Source: Deltaproteobacteria bacterium
Lineage (GTDB): Bacteria > Myxococcota_A > UBA9160 > UBA4427
NCBI GenBank assembly: GCA_019310385.1
Contig: JAFDEK010000019.1
Span: 1 to 51,272 of the forward strand
Reading direction: 5' to 3'
Length of the DNA: 51,272 bases
Below are positions 14,712 through 25,982 of this stretch, piece by piece. Numbering within the stretch: the first letter of the stretch is position 1; each line of letters opens with the position of its first letter. Both the position numbers and the translations under genes were made by a program. The notes under the pieces are model-generated. The model did not search any database, had not been told where the DNA came from, and saw nothing but the letters and a program-made list of their open reading frames with translations.

Positions 14712-15854
14712 TTGAGCAAGCGTGACTACTACGTGATCCTCGGGGTCGAGCGTGACGCCGCCGAGGCAGAGCTGAAGAAGGCCTATCGCACGCTCGCCCT
14801 GCAGTATCACCCCGACCGCAACGCCGACGACGCCCAGGCAGAGGAGCGCTTCAAGGAGCTCTCCGAAGCCTATGCGGTGCTCTCGGACCCCCAGAAACGC
14901 CGCCGCTACGACCAGTTCGGCCACGCCGGCCTCGGCGGTGCAGCGGGCGGACCGGGCCCCGATTTCGGCGACCTCGGCGGTTTCGGAGACGTCTTCAACG
15001 ATCTCTTCGGCGACATCTTCGGTGCGAGCGGGGGCCGCCGCCGTCGCGGCCGGGGCCAACGTGGCGCCGATCTCAGATACAACCTCGAGCTCGACCTCGA
15101 AAATGTGCTCGATGGCCTGGAGGCCAATCTCGAGATCCCGAAGATGCGCTCCTGCGAGACCTGCACCGGCTCGGGAGCGCGGCCCGGAACCAAGAGCGAG
15201 ACTTGCGGGCGCTGTCAGGGCAGCGGCCAGCTGATGTTCCAGCAGGGCTTCTTCCGGGTCAATCGTCCCTGCGACGCCTGCGAAGGCGCGGGCGAGCTGA
15301 TTCGCGATCGCTGCCGCGACTGCCGCGGGGCCGGGCGGGTCGAGGGCTTGCAGAGCCTCAAGGTCACCATCCCCATCGGCGTCGACGACGGCACCCGGCT
15401 GCGGCTGGTGGGCGAGGGCGAGGCCGGCATTTCGGGGGGAGAGCCCGGCGACCTCTACGTCGTGATTTCGGTGCGGTCGCACACACTCTTCGAGCGCGAT
15501 GGCACCGATCTCCACTGCGAGGTTCCAGTGCAGTTCGTCCAGGCCGCCCTCGGCGCGGAGATCGAGGTTCCGACCCTGGAAGGCAAGGTGCAGATGCAGA
15601 TTCCGGAGGGCACCCAGTCGGGAACGATCCTGCGGCTGCGGGGAAAGGGGATCCCGCCCTGCCAGCCGCGCGCCGACAAAGATCAGCTGATGCGCATGCG
15701 GGGCGAGCTCTTCGTGCGGATATTCGTCGAAATTCCGACCAAGCTGAACGAGCGCCAGCGCGAGCTGCTGGAAGAATTCGCCGAGGCGAGCGACACTGAG
15801 GTCTCACCCGCCGCCAAGGGATTCCTCGACAAGCTGAGAGATCTCTTCGACTGA
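14712..15854 (+). CDS. dnaJ: Chaperone protein DnaJ (Hsp40)
   Basis: 380 residues from a TTG start, with AGGA about 8 bases upstream. The J domain has [10 protein letters not shown] and the HPD tripeptide at 33-35; a Gly/Phe-rich linker ([16 protein letters not shown]) follows. Four zinc-binding CxxCxGxG units are intact ([32 protein letters not shown]), then the two beta-rich client-binding domains. It stimulates DnaK ATPase and delivers unfolded clients. The final part of the hrcA-grpE-dnaK-dnaJ series, it is separated from dnaK by 200 bp, so it may also have its own promoter. Confidence 0.96.
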   Translation: MSKRDYYVILGVERDAAEAELKKAYRTLALQYHPDRNADDAQAEERFKELSEAYAVLSDPQKRRRYDQFGHAGLGGAAGGPGPDFGDLGGFGDVFNDLFGDIFGASGGRRRRGRGQRGADLRYNLELDLENVLDGLEANLEIPKMRSCETCTGSGARPGTKSETCGRCQGSGQLMFQQGFFRVNRPCDACEGAGELIRDRCRDCRGAGRVEGLQSLKVTIPIGVDDGTRLRLVGEGEAGISGGEPGDLYVVISVRSHTLFERDGTDLHCEVPVQFVQAALGAEIEVPTLEGKVQMQIPEGTQSGTILRLRGKGIPPCQPRADKDQLMRMRGELFVRIFVEIPTKLNERQRELLEEFAEASDTEVSPAAKGFLDKLRDLFD

Positions 15855-15897
15855 TCGCCGGCGCGGGGCGCGAAGCGTAGGCATCGGGCGAGCAGGG

Positions 15898-15923
15898 CGA
15901 GCCTGGTGAGACGAGCCTGGTGA
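15898..15923. repeat. 14-bp tandem duplication upstream of the LpoA-like gene
   Basis: CGAGCCTGGTGA occurs at 15898 and 15912 in the 94-bp gap between dnaJ and the next gene, preceded by a second short repeat of GGGCGAGC. Confidence 0.7.
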
Positions 15924-15948
15924 AGAGTAGGGCGGAGCGGTCGAGAAC

Positions 15949-18219
15949 GTGAGGCTGGGCAAGACGGACGAGCTCGGGGTGCGGCTGGCACTGGTGATCC
16001 TGGTTTGCCTCGGCGTGGCGTGTGCGGGGCTCGGAGGCCCCGACCGCAAGGCCAGCGATGAGGAGCGCGCGACCTACGAGGCCGCCGTGGCCGAAGTCGG
16101 GCGCGATCCCGTCTCGGGCGCTGCGAAGCTCGAAGCCTTCATCGACCTCTATCCGAGGAGCGCCCTCGCCGACGACGCCGCGGAGCAGCTGGCCCGGCTG
16201 TCCCTCGAGCGCGGCGAGAAGGAGCAGGCGCGCGACTGGCTCGCCCTCATCGTGCGCGACTATCCCAAAGAGGATCGCGCCGACATGGCCCGGCTGGGCC
16301 TCGCCCGCATGGCGGTCGCGTCCGGCGAGCCCGAAACGGCCCGACGCGTGCTCTCACGGGCCCGCTTCTCGCGCCTCGATCTCGCCGACCGGCGCGCCGC
16401 CTATCGGCTGCTCGCGGAGCTCTCGGAAGAGAAGGTCGAGCGCCTCGTGTGGCTTGCCCGCGAACGGGGGGCGCTCTGGGAGGAGCTCGAGCGGGCTCCC
16501 GACTACCCCGACTACCCGGAAGAGCCCAGTGAACTCGATTCCTCCCCGCCTCCGAAGGTCCCCCCCCACCTCGCCTCCCTCCAGGCCGAGATCGCCAAGC
16601 TCGACGCTGCCCTCGACGATCTCATCGTGCAGCTTTCCGACGAGGAGCTCGAGCTTGCCGCGCGCACCCTCGACCAGGAAGACGCCGCCACCCGGGCATG
16701 GCTCCATCTGGCCCGGCGTGCACTCGCACGGGGTGACATCGACGCGGCCGAAGACTACGTCGATCGCGCAGCCGGCGGAGCCCGCACGCGGGGCGACGAG
16801 ATCCTCCTCACCGAGCTGGTGCTCTTGATCGAGCTGCGCGCGAAGATGGCGGAGGCCGGCGACTTGCCCACCTTCGCCGAGGTGGCCGACCAGGACCCGC
16901 CTTCGACGGAGGGCGCCACGGGGACCCTCGGTCTCGTTCTTCCTCTCTCGGGGCGTTTCGCCTCCTACGGTGAGGAGAGCCTTCGCGGGGTCCTGCTGGC
17001 GGCTCGCATCTTCGACATCCCCGTGGAGTTGCCCGACTCGAGTGCGCCCGCAGCCGCGGCGCCGTGGAAGCGCCGGAGCGAGAGCCAGGCGACATCCGGC
17101 GAAGCCCTGGGCGAGAATACCGAAGCTGCAGGCCCGGACGCCGACGAGCCGGGTGGACTGCGCCTCGTCGTGCGCGACAGCCGCGGCAGTCCGGAGGTGG
17201 CCGCAGCGGCGGTTCGCGAGCTGGCGGACGTCGATGACCTTCTGGCGATCGTCGGGCCGCTTCTGGGTGCGTCTGCCGAGGCCGCCGCCGACGCGGCCGA
17301 AGATGAGGGCGTCCCCATGTTGGCTCTCACCTCGAGGGAAGAGGTGGCTCGCGGCCGCATCGGCGTCTTCCGGCTTCGCACGACGCCCGACGACGAGGTC
17401 CACTTCCTCGTGAGCCATGCGGTGGGTCAGCTGGGCGCGCGTCGCTTCGCGGTCCTCTATCCCAAGGACGGATATGGCCGGGGCATGCGCGATCGCTTCT
17501 GGCAGGCCGTGGAGGCCCAGGGCGGCGCGGTCGTAGCCTCCTCGGGCTACGAGCCCGATGCGACGGACTTCGGTGAGGCCATTCGCAAGATGATCGGCTA
17601 CTCGCTCCTCACGCCCGGTGAGAAGAAGGCCCTCGAGGAGCGAGAGGCACTGCTGCGTCGCGGCCGGCGTCTCGATCCGGCCGATGCCGCAGTGGCGCGG
17701 CGAGTGGCCTATTCGATCCTGGGACCCGAAGGCCAGCCGCTTCCTCCCGTCGTCGACTTCGACGTTCTCTTCATTCCCGATACCCACGACAAAGTGGTGC
17801 TGATCGCGCCGCAGCTCACCTTCCACCAGGTCGTCGACGTGCGCTTGCTCGGTCCCAACGGATGGAACCATCCGGATCTCGTCCCCATCGGCCGCAAGCA
17901 CGTGAGCGGCGCGGTAATCTCGGCTCTCTTTCACGAGAACAGTCGCTTCCCCTTCGTCGCGAGCTTCGTGGACGACTACATTGCGACCTTCGGCGAGGCG
18001 CCGGGGGTCTTTGCCGCCCACGCCTACGACGCCGCGAACCTGGTGCTCGTGCAGCTCGCGCAAGGGCGAGATTCGCGGGACGAGGTGCGCGACGGCATCC
18101 TGCGAACCCAGGGCTATCCGGGAGCCTCCGGCGTGATCAGCATCATGCCCGACGGCAATGCGCGCAAGCGCCCCTTCCTGCTGGGCGTGCGCGGCGGAAA
18201 CATCATCCCTCTCGACTGA
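15949..18219 (+). CDS. LpoA-like lipoprotein: TPR region plus periplasmic-binding-protein domain
   Basis: 756 residues from GTG. A hydrophobic segment (LALVILVCLGVACAG) ends in a Cys that may be lipidated, though the lipobox is weak because Gly occupies -3. Residues about 30-300 are helical repeat (TPR-like) sequence, e.g. AKLEAFIDLYPRSALADDAAEQL. Residues about 325-755 form a type-1 periplasmic-binding fold (GLVLPLSGRFASYGEESLRGV, AIVGPLLGASAEAAADAAEDEGVPML, FAVLYPKDGYGRGMRDRFW). This order matches LpoA, the outer-membrane activator of penicillin-binding protein 1A. An Ala/Pro/Glu-rich insert at about 360-400 interrupts the binding domain. An amino-acid-sensing role is the alternative. Confidence 0.8.
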   Translation: MRLGKTDELGVRLALVILVCLGVACAGLGGPDRKASDEERATYEAAVAEVGRDPVSGAAKLEAFIDLYPRSALADDAAEQLARLSLERGEKEQARDWLALIVRDYPKEDRADMARLGLARMAVASGEPETARRVLSRARFSRLDLADRRAAYRLLAELSEEKVERLVWLARERGALWEELERAPDYPDYPEEPSELDSSPPPKVPPHLASLQAEIAKLDAALDDLIVQLSDEELELAARTLDQEDAATRAWLHLARRALARGDIDAAEDYVDRAAGGARTRGDEILLTELVLLIELRAKMAEAGDLPTFAEVADQDPPSTEGATGTLGLVLPLSGRFASYGEESLRGVLLAARIFDIPVELPDSSAPAAAAPWKRRSESQATSGEALGENTEAAGPDADEPGGLRLVVRDSRGSPEVAAAAVRELADVDDLLAIVGPLLGASAEAAADAAEDEGVPMLALTSREEVARGRIGVFRLRTTPDDEVHFLVSHAVGQLGARRFAVLYPKDGYGRGMRDRFWQAVEAQGGAVVASSGYEPDATDFGEAIRKMIGYSLLTPGEKKALEEREALLRRGRRLDPADAAVARRVAYSILGPEGQPLPPVVDFDVLFIPDTHDKVVLIAPQLTFHQVVDVRLLGPNGWNHPDLVPIGRKHVSGAVISALFHENSRFPFVASFVDDYIATFGEAPGVFAAHAYDAANLVLVQLAQGRDSRDEVRDGILRTQGYPGASGVISIMPDGNARKRPFLLGVRGGNIIPLD

Positions 18220-18256
18220 TCTCTCGACTGGCCTCGCGACTGGCCTCTTGACTGGG
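18209..18256. repeat. Four 12-bp tandem units spanning the stop codon of the LpoA-like gene
   Basis: Units of the form CTCTCGACTGRY repeat at 18209, 18221, 18233 and 18245 with one to three changes each. The first unit contains the TGA stop (18217-18219). Confidence 0.85.
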
Positions 18257-18489
18257 GCGCGCGTCTCCGAAGTGTGAGCGCCCGGTTGCACTCGAGTCGC
18301 GGGTCAGGCGGAGGGCCGATCCCCTGGAGCTTTTCGTCTCGAGCGGATCTCTGACATCCCGCTTGTTTTCGGCTGTACTTGCGGCCGCTCGATGTGTTCC
18401 ATTGCGGACGGCCCGTGCTGGCCTTCCCATTTCCGGGACTGAGTTGCCGGTACCTCAAGTTGCCGAGTCGCTCCGACGAATATTGAGCC

Positions 18490-20910
<2,421 letters not shown>

Positions 20911-20996
20911 CTCGGCGCCATCCCCGCGCCCCGGCGCCCAGCGAGATACGTACCCGCAGTAGGGGTTTGCTGAGAAATGCAGGCTAGTCTGCCCCC

Positions 20997-21995
20997 ATGC
21001 GGCGGCTGCGCGACATCGGCGAGTTCGGCCTGATCGAGCGCATCGAAAGGCAGATCCAAAGGTCGAGGGAAAAGCAGATCGAAGAGCGCCGCGCCGGACG
21101 CAGCGCGCCCGGCGTCCGCCTCGGCATCGGGGACGACGCCGCGCTGCTGCGCCTGCGCGCCGGGGAGGAGCTCGCGGTCAGCACGGACGCCCTGGTGGAG
21201 GACGTGCACTTCCGCTGGCAGACCCAGAGCGCGGTTACCGTGGGGCGGCGCGCCGTGGCGGTCGCGTTATCGGATCTGGCCGCCATGGGGGCTCGTCCCC
21301 TGGGCTGTACCCTCGCCCTGGCGGCCCCGCCCGAGCTCCCGCTGCGGCGCGTGGACGACCTCATCCGGGGCATCGTGGCCGAGGCCGAGCGGCACCGCTG
21401 TCCCCTGGTCGGTGGCAACGTCGCGCGGGCCTCGGAGACCTCCCTGACCCTCACCGTGCTCGGCGGCGTCGCGGCCGGCCGCGCGCTGCGGCGCCACAGC
21501 CTGCGCGCCGGCGACCGGCTCTACGTGACGGGCGTGCTCGGAGCGGGCGCCCTGGCGCTGGCCCGCTGCGAGCGCGGGGCCACGCGGCTCCGGCACCTCC
21601 CCGTCCCGCGCCTCGCCGCTGGCCGGGCGCTCGCGGCCATGGGCGAGCGCTGCGCCTGCATCGACGTATCCGACGGGCTGCTCGCCGATCTCGGCCATCT
21701 GCTCGAGGGCAGTGAGCTCGGGGCCGAGCTGGAATACGACCGTTTCCCCCGGCCCCGCGGCTTCGAGTCCGCCTGCCGGCGCCTGGGCTGCGACCCGGCG
21801 CGCCTCTGCCTTGCGGGGGGAGAAGACTACGAGCTGCTCTTCACGCTGCCGCCACGCGTCCGGCTGCCCGGAGGCTCGGCGGGCCGGGCCCGGCGCCTCG
21901 CCGTGGCGGTGACGGAGATCGGCAGAATCACGGCGCGCCCCGGTCTCCGGGGCCTGCCCGAGCTTCCGCGGGCGGGCGGCTGGCGCCACTTCTGA
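20997..21995 (+). CDS. thiL: Thiamine-monophosphate kinase ThiL
   Basis: 332 residues. Motifs in order: IGEFGLIERI at the N-terminus, the ATP/Mg loop LGIGDDAALL, STDALVEDVHF, ALSDLAAMGARP, GGNVARASETSL, DVSDGLLADLGHL and GGEDYELLF near the C-terminus. The enzyme phosphorylates thiamine monophosphate to thiamine diphosphate. It stands 86 bp after lon and 130 bp before the chemoreceptor gene and is very GC-rich. The ATG at 20997 lacks a strong ribosome-binding site but the homology begins right after it. Confidence 0.95.
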   Translation: MRRLRDIGEFGLIERIERQIQRSREKQIEERRAGRSAPGVRLGIGDDAALLRLRAGEELAVSTDALVEDVHFRWQTQSAVTVGRRAVAVALSDLAAMGARPLGCTLALAAPPELPLRRVDDLIRGIVAEAERHRCPLVGGNVARASETSLTLTVLGGVAAGRALRRHSLRAGDRLYVTGVLGAGALALARCERGATRLRHLPVPRLAAGRALAAMGERCACIDVSDGLLADLGHLLEGSELGAELEYDRFPRPRGFESACRRLGCDPARLCLAGGEDYELLFTLPPRVRLPGGSAGRARRLAVAVTEIGRITARPGLRGLPELPRAGGWRHF

Positions 21996-22053
21996 GCGCC
22001 TGTTCTGATCGCTAGGAGACGGGCTGTAGTCGGCCTCTCAGCGGACGGCAGGC

Positions 22054-22074
22054 AGAGGCCCGAAAGGGCCCTCT
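22054..22074 (+). other. Hairpin with GAAA loop in the leader of the chemoreceptor gene
   Basis: AGAGGCCC and GGGCCCTCT pair with one bulged base around a GAAA tetraloop. There is no T tract after it. It could be a weak terminator after thiL or a structured 5' leader of the chemotaxis run. Confidence 0.35.
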
Positions 22075-22125
22075 CCCCACGGCATCCCCATCAAGGTCCC
22101 TCCTGAACGGGCCGATAGGGGGTGG

Positions 22126-23430
22126 GTGAGAATCGCTCTTACGCACAAGTTCGTCGTCGGCTCGCTAGTCGTGGCCGGGTCCGCCATCGCCCTGCCGCGG
22201 CTGATTCGCGCCCTCGGCGTGGACTTTCCCGAGTGGGGGGCGCTCTTCGTCGCCATGGGGGTCGGCGGCGGGATCGGCTTCTTCCTGTCCCTGCGTCTTG
22301 GGCAGAAGTTCGAGGCGCTGCGGGCTGCGACCGAGCGGATCCGCGACGGCGACCTCATGGTCGAGGTCGAAGTCAACGAGCATCCCTTTCTGGGTGACGA
22401 GACCGACGACCTGGCAAAGAGCGTGAGTCTCATGCTCGACAAGCTGCGCAGCTTCGTGGGGATCGTCCAGGGCACGGCGGACAGCGTCACCAGCGCCGCC
22501 CAGGACCTTACCGGCGAGATCCAGCAGGTGCGCTCGGGCAACGAGGGCATCTCGGCGACGGTAAGTCGGGCCGCGGAGGATGCCGAGCGGCAGCACGCAC
22601 TCCTCGACAAGGCCTCGGGCATCATCCAGGAAATTTCTTCGGACATCGAGCTCAATGCCGGCCGCGCTCGGGAGGCCTTCGGCTTTGCCGCCGAGGCGAA
22701 CCAGAAGGCGGGCACTGGCGTGGACGTCTCGCGCCTCGCCATCGAGAAGATGCGCACGGTCTTCGAACGGGTCGAGCAGACCGGGGGCATGGTCTTCGAC
22801 CTCGAAGCCAAGACCCGCCACGTCCATCAGATTACGGAGATCATCACCAGCGTCGCGCACCGCACGAACCTGCTCTCCCTCAACGCTTCCATCGAGGCCG
22901 CACGGGCGGGCGAGGCGGGTCGCGGCTTCTCGGTGGTCGCCGACGAGATCCGCAAGCTGTCGGAGAGCGCGGGCCGCAGCGCCGAGGAGATCTCCCAGCT
23001 CATCCACGAGATCCAGTCGGACACCAACGAGGTGGCCGACGAGATGCGCAAATCGCGAGAGGTGATCGGCGAGGGGCGGGAGGACGTCAACACCATCGCC
23101 GACGCCCTGGGCCAGATCAGCATGGCGGTGAGCGAGGCCGCCGCCCGAGCCGAGGAGATCTTCCACGGTGCGGACAGTCACGCCATGAGCGCCGAGCGCA
23201 TGGTGACGGCGACGGACGAGCTCAAGAAGGGCGCCGCGGTGAGCGCGGCCAAGGTCGAGGAGGTGGCGCGGACCGCCCGCGAGCAGCTGGCGGCCGTTTC
23301 CAAGGTGGTGGACGGGTCCGAAGACCTGGTCGCACTGGCGGAGCGGCTGCGCGCCGTGCTGCGGGGCTATCGCACGAGCGAGACGGAGGCCCAAACGGCC
23401 TCCAGTCTCCGCATGGAGGCTGGGGCATGA
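22126..23430 (+). CDS. Methyl-accepting chemotaxis protein
   Basis: 434 residues from GTG with a G-rich ribosome-binding site. Two close membrane segments (about 9-28 and 37-56) leave almost no periplasmic loop, so there is no external sensor domain. A HAMP-like stretch ([19 protein letters not shown]) leads to a long coiled coil. The signalling tip is well conserved: [20 protein letters not shown] then [16 protein letters not shown], around residues 245-275. No pentapeptide CheR tether is visible at the C-terminus. The signal may be membrane or internal. It overlaps cheW by ATGA and heads a compact signalling run. Confidence 0.95.
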   Translation: MRIALTHKFVVGSLVVAGSAIALPRLIRALGVDFPEWGALFVAMGVGGGIGFFLSLRLGQKFEALRAATERIRDGDLMVEVEVNEHPFLGDETDDLAKSVSLMLDKLRSFVGIVQGTADSVTSAAQDLTGEIQQVRSGNEGISATVSRAAEDAERQHALLDKASGIIQEISSDIELNAGRAREAFGFAAEANQKAGTGVDVSRLAIEKMRTVFERVEQTGGMVFDLEAKTRHVHQITEIITSVAHRTNLLSLNASIEAARAGEAGRGFSVVADEIRKLSESAGRSAEEISQLIHEIQSDTNEVADEMRKSREVIGEGREDVNTIADALGQISMAVSEAAARAEEIFHGADSHAMSAERMVTATDELKKGAAVSAAKVEEVARTAREQLAAVSKVVDGSEDLVALAERLRAVLRGYRTSETEAQTASSLRMEAGA

Positions 23431-23942
23431 GCGCGGCGAGCGCATCGGGCGCGAGCAGCGACCGGCTGCTCACCTTCGAAGTTGCGGGGACCGTCTACGC
23501 GCTTCCAATCTCCGAGGTTCTCGAGGTGGTGGAGTCGGGAAGGGTCACCTGTGTTCCGAGCATGCCCAAGAGCCACGGCGGCGTGATGAACTGGCACGGC
23601 GAAGCGCTTCCGGTAGTGACGCCGGCTCTGTTGTTGGACAGCGAGTTGTTGAGCAGCGAATCGTTGGACAGCGCCTCGGTGGACGGCGGGGAGGGCCCGG
23701 CCGAGCAGCAAGAGCGCCGCGACGCCCAATACCTCGTGGTCACGGATCGGGCCGAGGAGAATGCCCGCCTGAGCCTGCCCATCGATCGTGTAATCGGACT
23801 CGTGGACGGCCATGTCAGTCGCCTTCAGGGGCCGGATGTCGTCGCCGAGCGCAAGCCGGTGGATGGTCGTGTCGTGAGTGTAATCAACCCGCGTCGCTTG
23901 GTGGAGCGCGCGGCGAAGGTCATCGAGAACGCGGTCGGTTGA
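23427..23942 (+). CDS. cheW: Chemotaxis coupling protein CheW, with a 15-bp repeat insertion
   Basis: 171 residues; start overlaps the receptor stop (ATGA). The CheW fold is shown by [41 protein letters not shown], and [14 protein letters not shown]. After [10 protein letters not shown] there is an inserted low-complexity loop made of four 5-residue units ([20 protein letters not shown]) before the next strand, in a surface loop position. CheW links receptors to CheA. Confidence 0.93.
   Translation: MSAASASGASSDRLLTFEVAGTVYALPISEVLEVVESGRVTCVPSMPKSHGGVMNWHGEALPVVTPALLLDSELLSSESLDSASVDGGEGPAEQQERRDAQYLVVTDRAEENARLSLPIDRVIGLVDGHVSRLQGPDVVAERKPVDGRVVSVINPRRLVERAAKVIENAVG
23631..23690 (+). repeat. 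Four in-frame 15-bp units in cheW
   Basis: Units at 23631, 23646, 23661 and 23676 share the pattern TYGKTGRRCRGCGRR and encode variants of Leu-Leu-Asp-Ser-Glu. Divergence between units increases toward the 3' end. Confidence 0.8.
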
Positions 23943-23967
23943 CGGCTGCGTTCGAGAGGGAGTGAAC

Positions 23968-24339
23968 ATGAAAGCTCGAGTTCTGATCGCGGACGATGCT
24001 TCCTTCATGCGACAGATGATCCGGGAGATCATCGAGCCGGAAGGCTATGAGGTCGTGGGGGAGGCAACCAACGGCGTGGAAGCCGTGGAGCAGTACCTGG
24101 ATCTGCATCCGGACCTGGTCACCATGGACATCGTGATGCCCAAGCGTTCGGGCATCGACGCCGTGAAGGGCATCCTCGCGGAGGATCCCGGCGCACGCGT
24201 CGTGATGTGCAGCGCCCTGGGCCAGGAGACCCTGGTGATGGAGGCGCTCCAGGCGGGCGCGCGCGACTTCATCGTCAAGCCCTTCAAGCCCGAGAGCGTC
24301 GTCGCCACCCTCGAGAAGATCCTCGAAAAGGGCGACTGA
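23968..24339 (+). CDS. cheY: Chemotaxis response regulator CheY
   Basis: 123 residues from ATG 23968 (GAGGGAG five bases upstream). A single receiver domain with all key residues: D9/D10, phosphoacceptor D54 in TMDIVMP, S82 in MCSALGQ and K104 in IVKPFKP. No output domain, so it acts by protein contact, as CheY does at motors. It is 25 bp after cheW and directly before cheA. The presence of a CheC gene downstream suggests CheY-P dephosphorylation by CheC rather than CheZ. Confidence 0.95.
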   Translation: MKARVLIADDASFMRQMIREIIEPEGYEVVGEATNGVEAVEQYLDLHPDLVTMDIVMPKRSGIDAVKGILAEDPGARVVMCSALGQETLVMEALQAGARDFIVKPFKPESVVATLEKILEKGD

Positions 24340-24353
24340 GCTTGGCTCTCGAC

Positions 24354-24746
24354 ATGGCCAAGTACCGCAAGCTCTTCCTGGAAGAGTCTGCGGAGCACCT
24401 CGCGGAGATCAGCCACGCCCTGCTCGAGCTCGAGAAGGACGCGGCCTCGGTGGAGTCCATCGACATCATCTTTCGCATGGCGCACTCCATCAAGTCCATG
24501 GCGGCGTCCCTGGGCTACGACAGCGTGATGGAGGTCGCTCACGCCCTCGAAGACCGCATGGAGGGCGCCCGTGCCCACGGCCGCGTCGAGGCCGGAAGCG
24601 AGCTGGGACTCCTCTTCCGTGGTCTCGAGGGCCTGGAGCAGATGGTCGCGATCGTGGGCGAGAGCGGCGAGGCTCCTCCTCCGCTGACCGAGCTGATCGC
24701 CGAGCTGACCGTCGAAGTAAAAAAAAAAGCCCTGAGCCCGAGCTAG
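24354..24746 (+). CDS. cheA: CheA N-terminal part: histidine phosphotransfer (Hpt, P1) domain
   Basis: 130 residues if translation stops at TAG 24744. It has the five-helix P1 domain with phosphoacceptor H44 in RMAHSIKSMAASLGY; ESAEHLAEISHALLELEKD is helix A. After the domain the frame reads VEV-Lys-Lys-Lys through a run of ten A and ends five codons later. The kinase half of CheA begins in the -1 frame directly across this run. No P2 (CheY-binding) domain lies between. Start may be ATG 24354 or TTG 24342, just after the cheY stop. Either a separate Hpt protein, the first part of a frameshifted CheA, or a gene broken by an indel. Confidence 0.85.
   Translation: MAKYRKLFLEESAEHLAEISHALLELEKDAASVESIDIIFRMAHSIKSMAASLGYDSVMEVAHALEDRMEGARAHGRVEAGSELGLLFRGLEGLEQMVAIVGESGEAPPPLTELIAELTVEVKKKALSPS
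24719..24728 (+). other. A10 slippery tract joining the two cheA frames
   Basis: Codons in the Hpt frame are GTA AAA AAA AAA GCC. A -1 shift anywhere in the run, or one extra A in the mRNA, moves to the frame of the kinase half, which is open from the tract onward (Lys-rich, then SPEPELDESASASEV). The run contains A-AAA-AAA heptamers. A perfect 8-bp stem with a 6-base loop lies at 24794-24815, too distant to be a usual ribosomal stimulator. Confidence 0.75.
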
Positions 24747-24769
24747 ACGAGAGCGCGTCCGCTTCCGAG

Positions 24770-25966
24770 GTGGCCGCGTCCCCGGGCAGAGCCGAGGCGC
24801 CCTCCGCGGCGCCTCCCGTGGCCTCTCCCACCGTGCGCGTGCGCACCGAGACCCTGGATCGCTTCCTGGGCGCCGTGGGCGAAGTGATCCTCAGCACGAG
24901 CCAGCTGCGCGGGACGGCGGCAGGGGAGCGCCAGAGCGCCGAGTTGGCGGCCGGCTTCGACAGCGTCGAGCGCCGGGTGAGCGAGCTCCAGCGCCGGGTA
25001 CTGGACCTGCGCACGACCCCGCTCCTGCGCGTGATGGACACCTTGCCGCGGGTGGCCCGCCAGGTGGCCGAGCGCTCTGGCAAGCGCGTGGAGGTGAAGC
25101 TCGTCGGCGCCGAGCTCGAGCTCGATCGCTCGATCCTCGATCGCCTCACCGAGCCCCTGCTTCACATCGTGCGCAACGCCGTCGACCACGGGATCGAGGG
25201 ACCCGATGAGCGAGCGGAGTCGGGCAAGACGTCGGTGGGCCAGGTGATCATCGAGGCCCGGCGCGAAAAGGACTCCATCGCGATCGAAGTGCGGGACGAC
25301 GGTGCGGGCATCGACCTGGAGGCGCTGTGCGCGCGGGCCGTCGAGGTGGGGCTGCTCCATCCCGGCCTCGCCGAGGATCTGCCGCCCGGGGAGATCGCCG
25401 CCCTGGTGTTTCAGCCGGGCGTCTCCACCGCGGCGAGCGTCTCGGAGGTCTCGGGCCGGGGCGTGGGGATGGACGCCGTGAAGGCCACCATCGAGTCTCT
25501 GGGCGGAACCGTCGAGCTGCGCACCGAGCGTGGTGTCGGCACGGCGACGACCCTGAGGGTCCCCATCACGGCGGCCGTGCAGCGCGTACTCCTGGTCCGG
25601 GTGGCGAGCGAACGCGTGGCGCTTCCCATCACCAAGGTGGAGCGCATTCTCGAGGTGCCCGCCGACTCCATCGAGCGCAGCGGCGGCGAGAGCTTCACGC
25701 TGATCGACGATGAGCCGGTGCCCGTCCTCGATCTCGCCGACCTGATCAAGCTCGAGAAGAGCGAGTCCTCCGAAGCCGTCCCCCTGGCGCTCATCGAGAT
25801 CCGAGGCGCTCGCGTGGGCCTGCGTGTGGATCAGCTTCTGGGCCAGCAGGAGATCTACGTCAAGCCGCTGCCCGATCTTCTATCCAAGGTGAAGGTCCTG
25901 GCGGGGCTCACCGTGCTCGAGGACGGATGTCCCGTCTTCCTGCTGGACCTCAACCACCTCGCATGA
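24770..25966 (+). CDS. cheA: CheA C-terminal part: dimerisation, histidine kinase ATPase and CheW-like domains
   Basis: 398 residues from GTG 24770, but the frame is open back through the A10 tract and this GTG lacks a spaced ribosome-binding site, so it is probably translated as a fusion with the Hpt part. Domains: P3 dimer helices (TVRVRTETLDRFLGAVGEV ... ELQRRVLDLRTTPL), P4 ATPase with N box LLHIVRNAVDHGIEG, G1 DDGAGIDLE, and the F/G2 region ending VSGRGVGMDAVKATIESLGG, then P5 CheW-like regulatory domain (RVALPITKVERILEV ... GLRVDQLLGQQEIYVKPL). It phosphorylates the P1 His in response to receptors and passes the phosphate to CheY. Confidence 0.93.
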   Translation: MAASPGRAEAPSAAPPVASPTVRVRTETLDRFLGAVGEVILSTSQLRGTAAGERQSAELAAGFDSVERRVSELQRRVLDLRTTPLLRVMDTLPRVARQVAERSGKRVEVKLVGAELELDRSILDRLTEPLLHIVRNAVDHGIEGPDERAESGKTSVGQVIIEARREKDSIAIEVRDDGAGIDLEALCARAVEVGLLHPGLAEDLPPGEIAALVFQPGVSTAASVSEVSGRGVGMDAVKATIESLGGTVELRTERGVGTATTLRVPITAAVQRVLLVRVASERVALPITKVERILEVPADSIERSGGESFTLIDDEPVPVLDLADLIKLEKSESSEAVPLALIEIRGARVGLRVDQLLGQQEIYVKPLPDLLSKVKVLAGLTVLEDGCPVFLLDLNHLA

Positions 25967-25982
25967 TTCATCGGAGCCGGAG

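Noticed and set aside
22013..22125. A GEMM-type cyclic-di-GMP riboswitch before the chemoreceptor, suggested by the GAAA tetraloop
   Set aside because: None of the conserved riboswitch core was found; only a simple hairpin is visible.
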